Part shown: one piece after another, positions 41,742 through 51,173 of the stretch
Position numbering within the stretch: position 1 is the stretch's first letter
Layout: every line of letters starts with the position of its first letter
NCBI RefSeq assembly: GCF_900178525.1
Contig: NZ_FXDJ01000006.1
Location: 1 to 64,000 of the forward strand
Length of the DNA: 64,000 nucleotides
Direction of reading: 5' to 3'
DNA from: Massilibacteroides vaginae
GTDB taxonomy: Bacteria; Bacteroidota; Bacteroidia; Bacteroidales; Tannerellaceae
The notes under the pieces: model-generated
What the model was told of the DNA's origin: nothing
The model's database searches: none
What the model saw: the letters and a program-made list of their open reading frames with translations, nothing else
Made by a program: the position numbers and the translations under genes

Positions 41742-44393
41742 ATGAAATCTATTAATCATTACCTTTTAGTTATTGTGCCTGTTCTTTTTATGGTAGCGTG
41801 TAGTAACGAAATAGAACTCAGATCTAACTCATCAAATACAGAAGATATAGACGTTAATTTCAACCTGTCACTACCGGCACAAGACGAGCCCTCTGTGGAA
41901 CAGGCAGGGACTCAGAATGAAAACACAATTCTAAAAATCAACATCCTTGCGTATAAAGTTAATTCGGCAGGGAAAGAACACTTCGATTATCACACTGAAG
42001 GTGTACTGCAATCCGGTGCAGGAACTGCACTTCAAACATACAGCGCGAAAGTAAAAGTAAGATCCTACAAACAGCGTTTTGTTATTATTGCTAACGCACG
42101 TGACGAAGTAACGCAAATTTTACACACTTACGCCGGCCAACCAATTGAAAAAATTGAAATGCTGAAGATGTTGGAATTTACAAACGCAGCACCGGATCAT
42201 AAATGGAATATTAGTAACACAGCCGGGTTTACTCCTATTCCGATGTGGGGCGAAACACAGACTCCCCAACAAATTACCACCGCAACCGCAAGCATAGATA
42301 AAATTCCAATGCTTCGTATGGTAGCAAAAGTTGATGTCTTATTGGTCGATCAGGCATCCGGCAAGAAAATAAAAGACCATTTTAAGTTGAGCGAAATCTA
42401 CCTTTACAATATAAAAGAAAATAGTCGCATCGTTCCGGATACAAACACGTTAGAACTTTATTCCAACAACAGACTCATTGTTACAAAGCCAACATTAGCA
42501 ACATCACAACAGAACTGGTTCGGACCAATTAAATATGTTGCAGACAGTGAGACTTCTTTACTTAACACAATATATCTTTCAGAATCCCGGGCAGTTGTTC
42601 TCAGTTCAGATTTTTTAAACGCTACAGGGTTTGTTATAGGAGGTTATTATAGTGAGAATGGCATTGCCTGGGATTCTGCTCCCTCCTATTACAGATTAGA
42701 CATAATGACAGGCGATAAAACCGAAACGCGCGATATTTTACGCAATCATAGTTATCAACTCAATATCATTCAAGTAAACGGATCGGGACACCCCACGGCC
42801 GAGAAGGCTTGGAACAGGGGCACGGATATGAATTTAATGGTTGCCGACTGGAGCACGCAGGTTATTTCTGAAAATGTGCTGAAAAGACAGTTACATCTTT
42901 CGGCCACTGAAGCTGAAATTTCCGACGTAAGTGCATCAAGAATCTATTTTTGGAGTGACCAGAAAGAGGTTAAAGTGGAAAAACAAGGGTATATCGGATA
43001 TTCGAATACAAGCCCGTTTAATGTTAATGATTTTTTTGATGATTTAGCCGGTTCGCCTCTAACAACGAATTTTCAGTTCAATCCGGTAAGCGGACATGGG
43101 CATATGGACATAAGTACAATAAGCACACAGAAAACGACAAATGACATACGCAAAATCTACCTTAACGCCGGAGGGCTTAAGCGGGAAATAATTGTAAAGA
43201 CGAATATCTCAGACCCCCCGAAAACGTTTTTAGAGATCCCTTGGGTAGGAACCTTTCACCGTAAAAACGAAGTAGGAGAACGCGTTATTTACGCTGACCA
43301 TATAGGCGCATGGAGTGCTGAGGTAAATGATCCCACCGGAGAAGGACATTTCGTTGTTTTAAGTAAATCCCGGAGTGCGGACAAGTCTTTACGCACCGAA
43401 AACCCGGGAGATGCTGAAAATTATCCGGTAGTGGACGGTAAAAAAACAATAAGCGGAAATGGTCGTATTTACTTTCGCGTAGGGTTGACTTCAACCTACC
43501 AAAGCACGCCGACTAAGCCGGTACGTTACGCTACAATTAAGCTTACTCATTCAAAAGGTTATTCTACTATCTATGTACGCCAGGGAGAAGATGCAGATTA
43601 TTTAATGCGAATGAACGACCCGACTGTTGGGGTTAATCCCTCTATCCCCAAACGCCCATTTGCGAAAAAATTTAGTCCATACAATTTAACCGATCCTCAG
43701 GAAAGACCCGGGCGCGTAGGCGATTCAATCAATAGTAAATACGTATTTACTCAGTTTCCAACTCAGGCGGGGTATTATTTTCAGTTTGCTCGGACCTATG
43801 CCTGGTATCCTGATGTTGAAGCTCCGGAAAATTGGTACTACAATAGACCCAATGCACTATGGTATTTACACAAAAACGACTGGGAAAGCGCTCCTGCCGG
43901 ATATCGCCGTCCAAATGAGGGAAGCATTAGTAGTTATGCAACGTCCACGTCCAGCAGTGATTTAGAAATTAGCCAATCCCTATTATTAGATCCCAAGAAA
44001 AGAAGAGAAAATGATGATGCAAATACCTTGTGGGGATATTATGCTGATGGTTTTTTTGATCGCAGACCTATTCGAAAAAGCCTAACGGGCACAGAAGCCT
44101 CTACAGTTGGAAGTGGGGCAAAGCTGGCTTATATCGGACAGTTACATTTTAATCCCTACACAAATGCATCATTGTTCTTTCCGGCTGCCGGATATCGTGC
44201 TTCCAGCGAATCAAATCTTTTATATCCTATTAAAGGCGGGCTGAGGAGAAACGGAGAACGAGTTTATTTCTGGTCAACAGCCACACGCAACGATGGTAAT
44301 AGTTGGTTGTATAGAAGTTCCAAAGAAAACAAAGATGTTATGAGTGCCAGTTTACTTTATGGTTACAACATTCGGTGCGTAAAAGATGAATAA
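41742..44393 (+). CDS. Large pilus tip-like subunit with lectin-like C-terminus (operon 2)
   Basis: An 883-aa lipoprotein (Cys20 in FMVAC). The N-terminal 360 residues are fimbrillin-like (TILKINILAYKVNSAGKEHF, IPMLRMVAKVDVLLV). Then come beta-sandwich linkers (about 370-620). The C-terminal 200 residues contain APAGYRRPNEGS, the block SLFFPAAGYRASSESN, VYFWSTATRNDGNSWLYRS and the end YGYNIRCVKDE, the pattern of FISUMP/C-type-lectin-like modules found in tip adhesins. There is no clear Arg processing site. The stop overlaps the next gene's longest frame by 8 nt. Confidence 0.75.
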   Translation: MKSINHYLLVIVPVLFMVACSNEIELRSNSSNTEDIDVNFNLSLPAQDEPSVEQAGTQNENTILKINILAYKVNSAGKEHFDYHTEGVLQSGAGTALQTYSAKVKVRSYKQRFVIIANARDEVTQILHTYAGQPIEKIEMLKMLEFTNAAPDHKWNISNTAGFTPIPMWGETQTPQQITTATASIDKIPMLRMVAKVDVLLVDQASGKKIKDHFKLSEIYLYNIKENSRIVPDTNTLELYSNNRLIVTKPTLATSQQNWFGPIKYVADSETSLLNTIYLSESRAVVLSSDFLNATGFVIGGYYSENGIAWDSAPSYYRLDIMTGDKTETRDILRNHSYQLNIIQVNGSGHPTAEKAWNRGTDMNLMVADWSTQVISENVLKRQLHLSATEAEISDVSASRIYFWSDQKEVKVEKQGYIGYSNTSPFNVNDFFDDLAGSPLTTNFQFNPVSGHGHMDISTISTQKTTNDIRKIYLNAGGLKREIIVKTNISDPPKTFLEIPWVGTFHRKNEVGERVIYADHIGAWSAEVNDPTGEGHFVVLSKSRSADKSLRTENPGDAENYPVVDGKKTISGNGRIYFRVGLTSTYQSTPTKPVRYATIKLTHSKGYSTIYVRQGEDADYLMRMNDPTVGVNPSIPKRPFAKKFSPYNLTDPQERPGRVGDSINSKYVFTQFPTQAGYYFQFARTYAWYPDVEAPENWYYNRPNALWYLHKNDWESAPAGYRRPNEGSISSYATSTSSSDLEISQSLLLDPKKRRENDDANTLWGYYADGFFDRRPIRKSLTGTEASTVGSGAKLAYIGQLHFNPYTNASLFFPAAGYRASSESNLLYPIKGGLRRNGERVYFWSTATRNDGNSWLYRSSKENKDVMSASLLYGYNIRCVKDE

Positions 44394-44412
44394 TCAAAAA
44401 AAAATTACGTTT

Positions 44413-46053
44413 ATGAAACTAACAATAAATTTAAAAAAATATTATCTGCTTGGGTTTATTTTGCTCCTGCTAACCGCTTGTAGTGAAGAATATGACTTAA
44501 CAGATATGAAACCGGTAGATACTGCTGAGAGCACCGTGTTAGTAGAGCTTTTCACCCATACGGGTGATTATCAAACCCCTACAAATCAGCAAACAAGAAC
44601 ATTTAGAGGAGGTTTATCGGAGGCGATGCCTTGGGTAATCGTATTCTTGGGAGATACCGATCAGGCAATGTTTTCGCAAGTTGCTCGCGCAACAAAATCC
44701 GGGAATAAGATGGTTGTGTCGCTCACTGAAACAACGGTTAAAACACGGGTTATGATTATCGCGAATCCGCCGGCTGTTTTTTTCGACGGAACCATTGATA
44801 ATACACCTTTAAGTAAAGATGCGCTTACCTCAAAATTAACAGGCAAAACGTACAATGAGGCTTTATCAATACTCAACACCCCTAAACTCCAGTCGCCGCA
44901 AAAAAGCATACCGTATGCCGCAGAAGATATTCCGGCCACGCTATCCATAACACTCAATAAGATTGATAACAATACGGCTATAGGAACTGCCGCAAACAAA
45001 TTGAGCTTAATTCGTGTGGTTGCGAAAGTAACCGTAGAGAACAATTCGCCCGATTTCGTGCTTGAAGGTTTTTCGGTTATCGGAGCCTCGCAGTATGGAC
45101 GTTTAATTCCGTCGAATACATTTACAACTCAGGTAGATAAGGTGAATTATTTAGCAGCCCCTCCCCACGATTCAATTTGCGGAATCTCATCGGGTGAGCC
45201 TATTTACATATACGAATCGCTTGCCGGAGAATCTTCTGTTATCGTAAAAGGAAGCTACAAGGGGCAATCCGGCTATTATAGCTTGTTATTTCAGGACGCA
45301 AACAAAAATTCGTTCAACCTCATACGCAACAAATGGTATCAGTTTAAGCTAAAAGAAATTAATACCGCAGGCTATAAAACGATTGGTGAGGCGTTAAATG
45401 CTCCGCCCTCCAATATATTCTCAACAATAACTGTTATCGATCAAAACGCTATGGAGATTACCGATAATGGTCAGTACTTCATTGGGTTAAGCAATTCTGA
45501 ATTTATTGTATATTCAAACACAAAACAAGACAACCTAACGGCTGTAACAGTTTCTTATAACGCTCCTACCGGAGTTCTTGCACAAACAAAAGTAGTTGCT
45601 GCATCCCCTGCCGGATCAATAACGATAGCTAAAGGATTAGATCAGCCTAACGGAACGAACAACACGAGTGAAGTAAAACTAAATTTAGCCGCAAATTTCT
45701 CTAAAGGTCAAATCAGCATAGCAGTAGGCAATTTAGAGCGAATTGTACAAGTAAAACGAATGTCGCCAATCAATTGGATAGGAGAAATCGTTACATTCAA
45801 GGACAATTATGTATCGGCTAAAATAGAAAGTCAAGGAATTACCGATAGCACCTGGCTTCATTTATCAACAGATTTGCTACATTTCGTCGACACTGAAGTG
45901 GTACGTTTAGATACACCGGGAACAATTTACCTGAAAACGAGTATGAATCCACTCCTAACAAGAATACGAAAAGGAGGAATAATCTATCTATCACACAAAG
46001 AAAAAAACGGACGTATAAAATTATACCTTGAGCAAGGATCGCGAAATTTTTAA
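44413..46053 (+). CDS. Fimbrillin-family accessory subunit (pilus operon 2, last gene)
   Basis: A 546-aa lipoprotein from the ATG at 44413 (MKLTINLKKYYLLGFILLLL; Cys23). The start at 44386 would give nine extra residues with no lipobox advantage. Candidate cut sites follow Arg in NQQTRTFRGG. The segment FQDANKNSFNLIRNKWYQFK with NTAGYKTIGEALNA matches the last gene of operon 1. The C-terminus is a beta-sandwich (about 430-546). Its stop is 35 bp before the iterated repeat copy C. Confidence 0.72.
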   Translation: MKLTINLKKYYLLGFILLLLTACSEEYDLTDMKPVDTAESTVLVELFTHTGDYQTPTNQQTRTFRGGLSEAMPWVIVFLGDTDQAMFSQVARATKSGNKMVVSLTETTVKTRVMIIANPPAVFFDGTIDNTPLSKDALTSKLTGKTYNEALSILNTPKLQSPQKSIPYAAEDIPATLSITLNKIDNNTAIGTAANKLSLIRVVAKVTVENNSPDFVLEGFSVIGASQYGRLIPSNTFTTQVDKVNYLAAPPHDSICGISSGEPIYIYESLAGESSVIVKGSYKGQSGYYSLLFQDANKNSFNLIRNKWYQFKLKEINTAGYKTIGEALNAPPSNIFSTITVIDQNAMEITDNGQYFIGLSNSEFIVYSNTKQDNLTAVTVSYNAPTGVLAQTKVVAASPAGSITIAKGLDQPNGTNNTSEVKLNLAANFSKGQISIAVGNLERIVQVKRMSPINWIGEIVTFKDNYVSAKIESQGITDSTWLHLSTDLLHFVDTEVVRLDTPGTIYLKTSMNPLLTRIRKGGIIYLSHKEKNGRIKLYLEQGSRNF

Positions 46054-46087
46054 ACAAGGCAAAAAACAGCCTTATAAAAGAGGCGTG

Positions 46088-46201
46088 TTTTTTACATTAC
46101 TATATAAAAAAAAATATATCCTTTATTTTTCAAAATATATCCTTTATTTTTCGAAAAATAACCTTTATGTTTTTATCAAGATACAATACATTGATTATCA
46201 A
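46088..46201 (+). repeat. 22-nt iterated intergenic element, copy C
   Basis: Nearly identical to copy A: TTTTTTACATTACTATAT, two units with ATATCCTTTATTTTTC, one with AACCTTTATGTTTTT, then a 30-nt tail with TGATTATCA. It is 35 bp after the stop of the last pilus gene and may act as the operon end. Confidence 0.85.
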
Positions 46202-46343
46202 GCATATACAAGAAGGGCAAAAAAGCAGAAAATAGAGTCCTGTTTTTAACCAAAAAAAAATAAAATACAGTCATAGAAAACAACATATTTCACTTGATTC
46301 TTAATCTTTATAACTCTCAGCAAACTAAAGACTTGATTAATAA

Positions 46344-46385
46344 AAAAAGCCTGAACAACAACAACAGTTGTATTCAGGCTTTTTT
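46344..46385 (-). terminator. Terminator of tRNA-Arg
   Basis: A stem AAAAAGCCTGAA / TTCAGGCTTTTT with an inner loop containing CAAC/GTTG; on the minus strand it is followed by a T run. It lies a few bases after the tRNA 3' end. Confidence 0.8.
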
Positions 46386-46388
46386 CTT

Positions 46389-46464
46389 TGGTGACCAGGG
46401 TGGGATTCAAACCCACGACCTTCAGAACCGGAATCTGACGCTCTATTCACTAAGCTACCCAGCC
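46389..46464 (-). tRNA. tRNA-Arg (CCG), unusual tertiary pair
   Basis: 76 nt with encoded CCA. The anticodon loop TTCCGGT gives CCG and the anticodon stem TCAGA/TCTGA is perfect. The acceptor stem GGCTGGG / CCTGGTC has three G-U pairs. The D loop reads AGTGAATA and the T loop TTTGAAT: position 19 is A instead of G and position 56 is T instead of C, so the usual G19-C56 contact becomes A19-U56. A good promoter and terminator flank it, which argues for an active gene. Confidence 0.85.
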
Positions 46465-46473
46465 AAAGACCTG

Positions 46474-46504
46474 CAAAAGTAAGCATAATCTATCAGTAAT
46501 ACAA
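46474..46504 (-). promoter_or_regulatory. Promoter of tRNA-Arg
   Basis: TACTTTTG (46474-46481) on the minus strand with TTG about 20 nt upstream, 10 bp before the tRNA 5' end. Confidence 0.6.
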
Positions 46505-46581
46505 GCAGGAAATTTAAATTGACAAAATGAAACTATTCAAAGCCTCAAACATACCACTTTGTAAATTATAATACTTTTTCA

Positions 46582-46612
46582 TTGTTCTTATTTTATTATT
46601 CCGTTATCTTTG
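46582..46612 (+). promoter_or_regulatory. Promoter of asnA
   Basis: ATTG (ending 46584), 20 nt, then TATCTTTG (46605-46612), followed by the start codon 37 bp later. A good match to the Bacteroidetes consensus. Confidence 0.7.
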
Positions 46613-46649
46613 CATTCTAATTTAAACAAACACAAAGGAATAAACATAT

Positions 46650-47687
46650 ATGAGCTACCTGATCAAACCTACAGGATATAGAGCTTTGCTTAACCTTGCT
46701 CAAACAGAATTGGGCATTAAGAAAATTAAAGACTTCTTCCAACAAAATCTTTCTTCGGAGTTACGGCTAAGACGTGTAACCGCTCCTCTTTTTGTATTAA
46801 AGGGGTTAGGTATCAACGACGACCTGAATGGTATAGAAAGACCAGTAACTTTCCCTATAAAAGATTTAAATGATAATAAGGCTGAAATTGTACACTCACT
46901 CGCCAAATGGAAAAGATTAACTTTGGCTGATTATGAGATAGATCCGGGATTTGGTATTTACACGGATATGAATGCGATTCGCTCTGACGAAGAACTGGGT
47001 AACCTGCATTCTTTATATGTGGACCAATGGGACTGGGAGCGGGTAATGACAAACGAAGAACGAAACATTGACTTCTTAAAGGAAATAGTTCAACGCATTT
47101 ATGCCGCGCTTGTACGTACAGAATATATGGTGTATGAAATGTTTCCGGATATAAAGCCTGTGCTTCCTCAGCGAATACACTTTATTCACGCGGAAGACTT
47201 ATTACTAAAATACCCTACGCTGACTCCGAAAGACAGGGAGGATGAGATATGTAGAGAATACGGAGCGGTTTTCATCATCGGGATTGGATGTACACTGAGC
47301 AATGGGGAAAAGCACGACGGAAGAGCACCGGACTATGACGACTGGTCTACCGTAGCCGAAAATGGGCAAACAGGTTTAAATGGAGACTTATTGGTCTGGA
47401 ACGGGATTTTGAATCGTTCGGTAGAGCTTTCTTCTATGGGGATTCGTGTTAACAAGGAGGCTTTGCTTCGTCAGCTGAAATTTTCGAACGCGGAAGAACG
47501 GGCAAACCTTTATTTTCACCATCGCCTGTTAAACGACGAGCTACCTCTCAGCATAGGTGGAGGGATAGGTCAAAGTCGTCTTTGTATGTTCTACCTTCGC
47601 AAAGCACACATAGGCGAAATTCAGGCCAGTATATGGCCGGATGATATGCGGAAAGAGTCTAAAGCAGCCGGAATGCCGCTAATATAG
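46650..47687 (+). CDS. asnA: Aspartate-ammonia ligase (AsnA)
   Basis: A 345-aa class II synthetase-like enzyme making asparagine from aspartate and ammonia with ATP. Conserved blocks are SELRLRRVTAPLFV near the N-terminus, PVTFPIKDL, HSLAKWKRLTLADYEIDPGFGIYTDMNAIR and GGIGQSRLCMFYL at the end. Length equals the usual 330-350 aa. It is followed by ung after 19 bp and may be cotranscribed with it. Confidence 0.95.
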   Translation: MSYLIKPTGYRALLNLAQTELGIKKIKDFFQQNLSSELRLRRVTAPLFVLKGLGINDDLNGIERPVTFPIKDLNDNKAEIVHSLAKWKRLTLADYEIDPGFGIYTDMNAIRSDEELGNLHSLYVDQWDWERVMTNEERNIDFLKEIVQRIYAALVRTEYMVYEMFPDIKPVLPQRIHFIHAEDLLLKYPTLTPKDREDEICREYGAVFIIGIGCTLSNGEKHDGRAPDYDDWSTVAENGQTGLNGDLLVWNGILNRSVELSSMGIRVNKEALLRQLKFSNAEERANLYFHHRLLNDELPLSIGGGIGQSRLCMFYLRKAHIGEIQASIWPDDMRKESKAAGMPLI

Positions 47688-47706
47688 CAATTGAATCAAA
47701 AGAGGA

Positions 47707-48369
47707 ATGGATGTAAAGATTGAGGAAAGTTGGAAAACACAGTTAATTGATGAGTTTGAAAAAGATTATTTCAAGAATCTAACTGATTTTATCAGGCAGG
47801 AATATCAGCAAAGGCAGGTATATCCTCTTGGGCGTGATATATTCAATGCTTTTTCACATTGTCCTTTTGATAAAGTTAAAGTTGTTATCCTCGGGCAGGA
47901 TCCTTATCATGAGCCGGGGCAAGCACATGGACTTTGTTTCTCGGTCAAAGAGGGAATTACTGTTCCTCCTTCTTTAGTCAATATTTACAAAGAAATTAAA
48001 ACGGACCTTGGCATAACCAGTCCGCGTAGCGGGGATCTTACCCGTTGGGCTGACCAAGGCGTTTTGCTTCTCAACGCAACATTAACAGTTCGGGCGCATC
48101 AAGCCGGATCTCATCAAAACAAGGGTTGGGAAACATTTACCGATGCGGTGATACACCGTCTGGCAGAACAAAAGCAACAGTTGGTATATATCCTTTGGGG
48201 CTCTTATGCCCAACGCAAAGGTGCATTTATCGATACTTCCGCAAACCTGGTTCTTAAAGCACCTCATCCCTCTCCCCTATCTTCTTACAGAGGATTCTTC
48301 GGAAGTAAACATTTCAGTAAAACAAATGATTATCTGATCGCGAACGGACAGTCTCCGATAGCATGGTAG
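47707..48369 (+). CDS. ung: Uracil-DNA glycosylase
   Basis: A 220-aa family I glycosylase removing uracil from DNA. The water-activating loop VVILGQDPYHEPGQAHGLCFSV contains the catalytic Asp; the minor-groove loop APHPSPLSSYRGFFGSKHFS contains the catalytic His; LLLNATLTVRAHQAGSH is the beta-strand with the uracil-binding Asn. It converges on lptD with only 1 bp between the two stop codons. Confidence 0.96.
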   Translation: MDVKIEESWKTQLIDEFEKDYFKNLTDFIRQEYQQRQVYPLGRDIFNAFSHCPFDKVKVVILGQDPYHEPGQAHGLCFSVKEGITVPPSLVNIYKEIKTDLGITSPRSGDLTRWADQGVLLLNATLTVRAHQAGSHQNKGWETFTDAVIHRLAEQKQQLVYILWGSYAQRKGAFIDTSANLVLKAPHPSPLSSYRGFFGSKHFSKTNDYLIANGQSPIAW

Positions 48370-48370
48370 A

Positions 48371-51112
48371 TCAATACCATTTTTGTCCATCACGATAGTT
48401 GCTTCTTTGATCCCATTTCAGGTCTTTCAGCAAAGACGAATTTACCGCGATAGAGAAAGAATAAGTTTTATACGGACCTACCGGAACAAAACTTGCGGTC
48501 ATCTGCCAGCAGTGAAGTGTACGTGAGATATTGCAAGTCATGTAAGAAAGTTTATTATTATCGAAATCATACGTAGCGTTGAAGTTGAAACGCCAATTCT
48601 TCGTTGGTTGGATATTCCCATTAAAGCTCAGCGCATGGGTTATCTTGTATTTATATTCTGCATTTGCGATATCGATCTTCTGATTGTCATAATTAAGGTT
48701 CATGCTGTAATTAAAAGACAAACTCCAGGGGATTGTATTTACATAATAGCCATCGGCATCAGCGTCTGACGCTTCTGCCTTCTGATCTTTCCTTAACCTT
48801 CCTCCTTCGGTAGTAGCGGTTTCTTCATCAGGACCATTCATACCCGGTTGATCCTGATCGGCCGTGTTGTTCGCTGAAGCTCCCTGATCGCCTTTCTTTT
48901 CGGAGCCTCCCCCGCCAAACAACTTCGAGAATGTATCATTGTTGAATGTATAAGAAAAACTGGTACCCGTAGAGCGTAAACGCCCCAAACCTTTACCGGC
49001 TTCCCAACGCGTTTTGTTCTGTCTAACTAAAGAATTCGTATGATCATCATACCTGTAGGTATAAGTATCAAACATTGCGTTCAGGTTTAATGTATAACTT
49101 TTAGAGAACTTCAAACGTAAAGAGGCTGAAATATCACTCCATTGGAAAGAATCGGCCGCCAGATTATTACTTATACTTAAAGAAAGCTTATCAATTAAAC
49201 TGATCTTCTTAAATCCTGTAGAATCCTTATCCGAACGTATTTTTGCTTCCACATTATTAGATACCGAGAAAGAAACACTTCCCTGCTTTCCTTTTGATGG
49301 AATACCGAATTCTCGTCCTTCAAAAGGCGAGTAAACATGTTCTTGCTGTATCCCATTCATATCCTCATACAGATACGTCTTGTAAAATCCATAGCTGGGA
49401 TCTCCAAAGTCGGGTGCCGCACTGAATGAGATCGACGGTTCTAAGCGATGGCGTATCATCTGCACCGCATCTCCAAATATCGACCAAGGTTTAAAATTAC
49501 CATAAACGGTGGTAGAAGCAGAAACCGACGCATTATAGTCATACACTCTATAGAAACCATAGGTGGTGTCTTTTACCATTAAAGCATTTTGAGTGGGATC
49601 ATATTCTTTTTCCACCTTATTGCTATACCAACGCTCCGTGTAATTGAAAGTAGGCGTAATATTAATGTAATTAAACAACGAGAAAGTCGCACTTACTGGT
49701 ATTTTATGCTGCATGGCATTCTTCCAATCTTTAACGAGGCTGGCCTTAAGGAATTGATCTTCTTTCGTTGTAATACTGTTTCGCAAATAACCGGTGTACT
49801 GCATGGATATTTTTTCATACCATCGCTCAGCTCCTACACGCGATTTTCTTTTAAATGGGAAAATACGGCTCATCGTAACAGTTAAGTCCGGAAGGGTAAC
49901 CGCTAAAGAGGAGTCTTTCATACGCTGATTAACACTCATTGTACCGGAAATGCTGAATGGATTATTCGGAAAACGTTTGGTTATATTGACCGTTGATCCT
50001 TTCGTATTCTCGGTAGCACTACCATATCCGTTACTACTATTGCCGTTAAAATGTCCGTATTCATTATTCCTGTCAAAACTACTCGTCGCAAAATTTACGC
50101 TGGCAGAAAAAGTCAGGAAAGGATTCGATTTCGGATCCTGAGAATGCGACCAATTTATTTTGAAGTCTTTAGCCAAAGAGTAATCGGGCAATTTTTGTCC
50201 TTTGATAACATCTCCATATTTAGATACCTGATAGGCCAGGTTAAAGTTTCCGGAATACTTATATCGCTTACGATAAGAAGACTTAGCCGCTAGCCCCCAG
50301 GAACCTTTAGTGTAAATTTCGCCGGTCAAAGCTAAATCCATATAATCACTTAGCGCAAAATAATATCCGCCATCACGCAGGAAGAAACCGCGTGAACTTT
50401 CCTCTCCGAAAGTGGGCATAAGAATACCCGAAGAATAACTACTTGTAAAAGGGAAAAAGGCAAACGGTAGTCCGATCGGATAAAGCGGAACATCTTCGAG
50501 CACCAAATAAACAGGACCTGTCACGATGTCTTTTTTAGGCCTTACCTTGGCCTTCGTCATGTGAATATAGAAGTGAGGATGATCGTGTTCATCACACGTG
50601 GTATATCTTCCGGGTGCCATATTCAGCACATCCGATGGCATCTTCTTCGTTCTGCCCGAAGTTACAAACCCTTCTCCTTGTTGTGTTATTACGTCGGTTA
50701 TGTATCCCTTTTTCGAGCCGAAATTATAGCGCATGGTTTTAGATTCATACTGCTGTTCGCCTTCTTTAAAAAGCGGATAACCAAATTCCAGTCCGGCAGT
50801 ATCCAATGCGAATGTAGCATTGACCAAACTGCTATCCATATTCATCTGGATAAGCTCGGCTTCTAATTCTATATTCTGGTATTTAACACTGCCTTCGCCA
50901 TACAGGAAAGCCCAATTATCGGCAGTCATCACGATAGAGTCTTTTGCCTGATAGTTTACCGGAGCATCGAGTCCGTTTTTCTTTGGGGGAATTGTATCGA
51001 CAGGTACCACCTCAAGACTATCTGTTGGGATAGATTCTTCCTGGGCAGACACCACGAAACTTCTGGTTAAAAGAAATATCAGAAAAATAAAGACTCTGTA
51101 TCTTAAGAACAT
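48371..51112 (-). CDS. LptD-like outer-membrane LPS assembly protein
   Basis: A 913-aa outer-membrane beta-barrel protein of the Bacteroidetes LptD type. A signal peptide (MFLRYRVFIFLIFLLTRSFVVSA) is followed by an OstA-like N-domain (about 50-190: ADNWAFLYGEGSVKYQNIEL, RTKKMPSDVLNMAPGRYTTC) and a long barrel of alternating aromatic strands that ends in SNYRDGQKWY. A low-complexity linker rich in Gly, Asp and Gln interrupts the barrel (about 735-785). It inserts LPS into the outer leaflet with LptE by family. I use the start at 51112; ten codons upstream are not signal-like. Confidence 0.85.
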   Translation of the reverse strand: MFLRYRVFIFLIFLLTRSFVVSAQEESIPTDSLEVVPVDTIPPKKNGLDAPVNYQAKDSIVMTADNWAFLYGEGSVKYQNIELEAELIQMNMDSSLVNATFALDTAGLEFGYPLFKEGEQQYESKTMRYNFGSKKGYITDVITQQGEGFVTSGRTKKMPSDVLNMAPGRYTTCDEHDHPHFYIHMTKAKVRPKKDIVTGPVYLVLEDVPLYPIGLPFAFFPFTSSYSSGILMPTFGEESSRGFFLRDGGYYFALSDYMDLALTGEIYTKGSWGLAAKSSYRKRYKYSGNFNLAYQVSKYGDVIKGQKLPDYSLAKDFKINWSHSQDPKSNPFLTFSASVNFATSSFDRNNEYGHFNGNSSNGYGSATENTKGSTVNITKRFPNNPFSISGTMSVNQRMKDSSLAVTLPDLTVTMSRIFPFKRKSRVGAERWYEKISMQYTGYLRNSITTKEDQFLKASLVKDWKNAMQHKIPVSATFSLFNYINITPTFNYTERWYSNKVEKEYDPTQNALMVKDTTYGFYRVYDYNASVSASTTVYGNFKPWSIFGDAVQMIRHRLEPSISFSAAPDFGDPSYGFYKTYLYEDMNGIQQEHVYSPFEGREFGIPSKGKQGSVSFSVSNNVEAKIRSDKDSTGFKKISLIDKLSLSISNNLAADSFQWSDISASLRLKFSKSYTLNLNAMFDTYTYRYDDHTNSLVRQNKTRWEAGKGLGRLRSTGTSFSYTFNNDTFSKLFGGGGSEKKGDQGASANNTADQDQPGMNGPDEETATTEGGRLRKDQKAEASDADADGYYVNTIPWSLSFNYSMNLNYDNQKIDIANAEYKYKITHALSFNGNIQPTKNWRFNFNATYDFDNNKLSYMTCNISRTLHCWQMTASFVPVGPYKTYSFSIAVNSSLLKDLKWDQRSNYRDGQKWY

Positions 51113-51173
51113 TTTGTTTATTTGACCGTTATCAAAGTGCAAATGTATAACAAAATACCGCTACAAAGGATGT

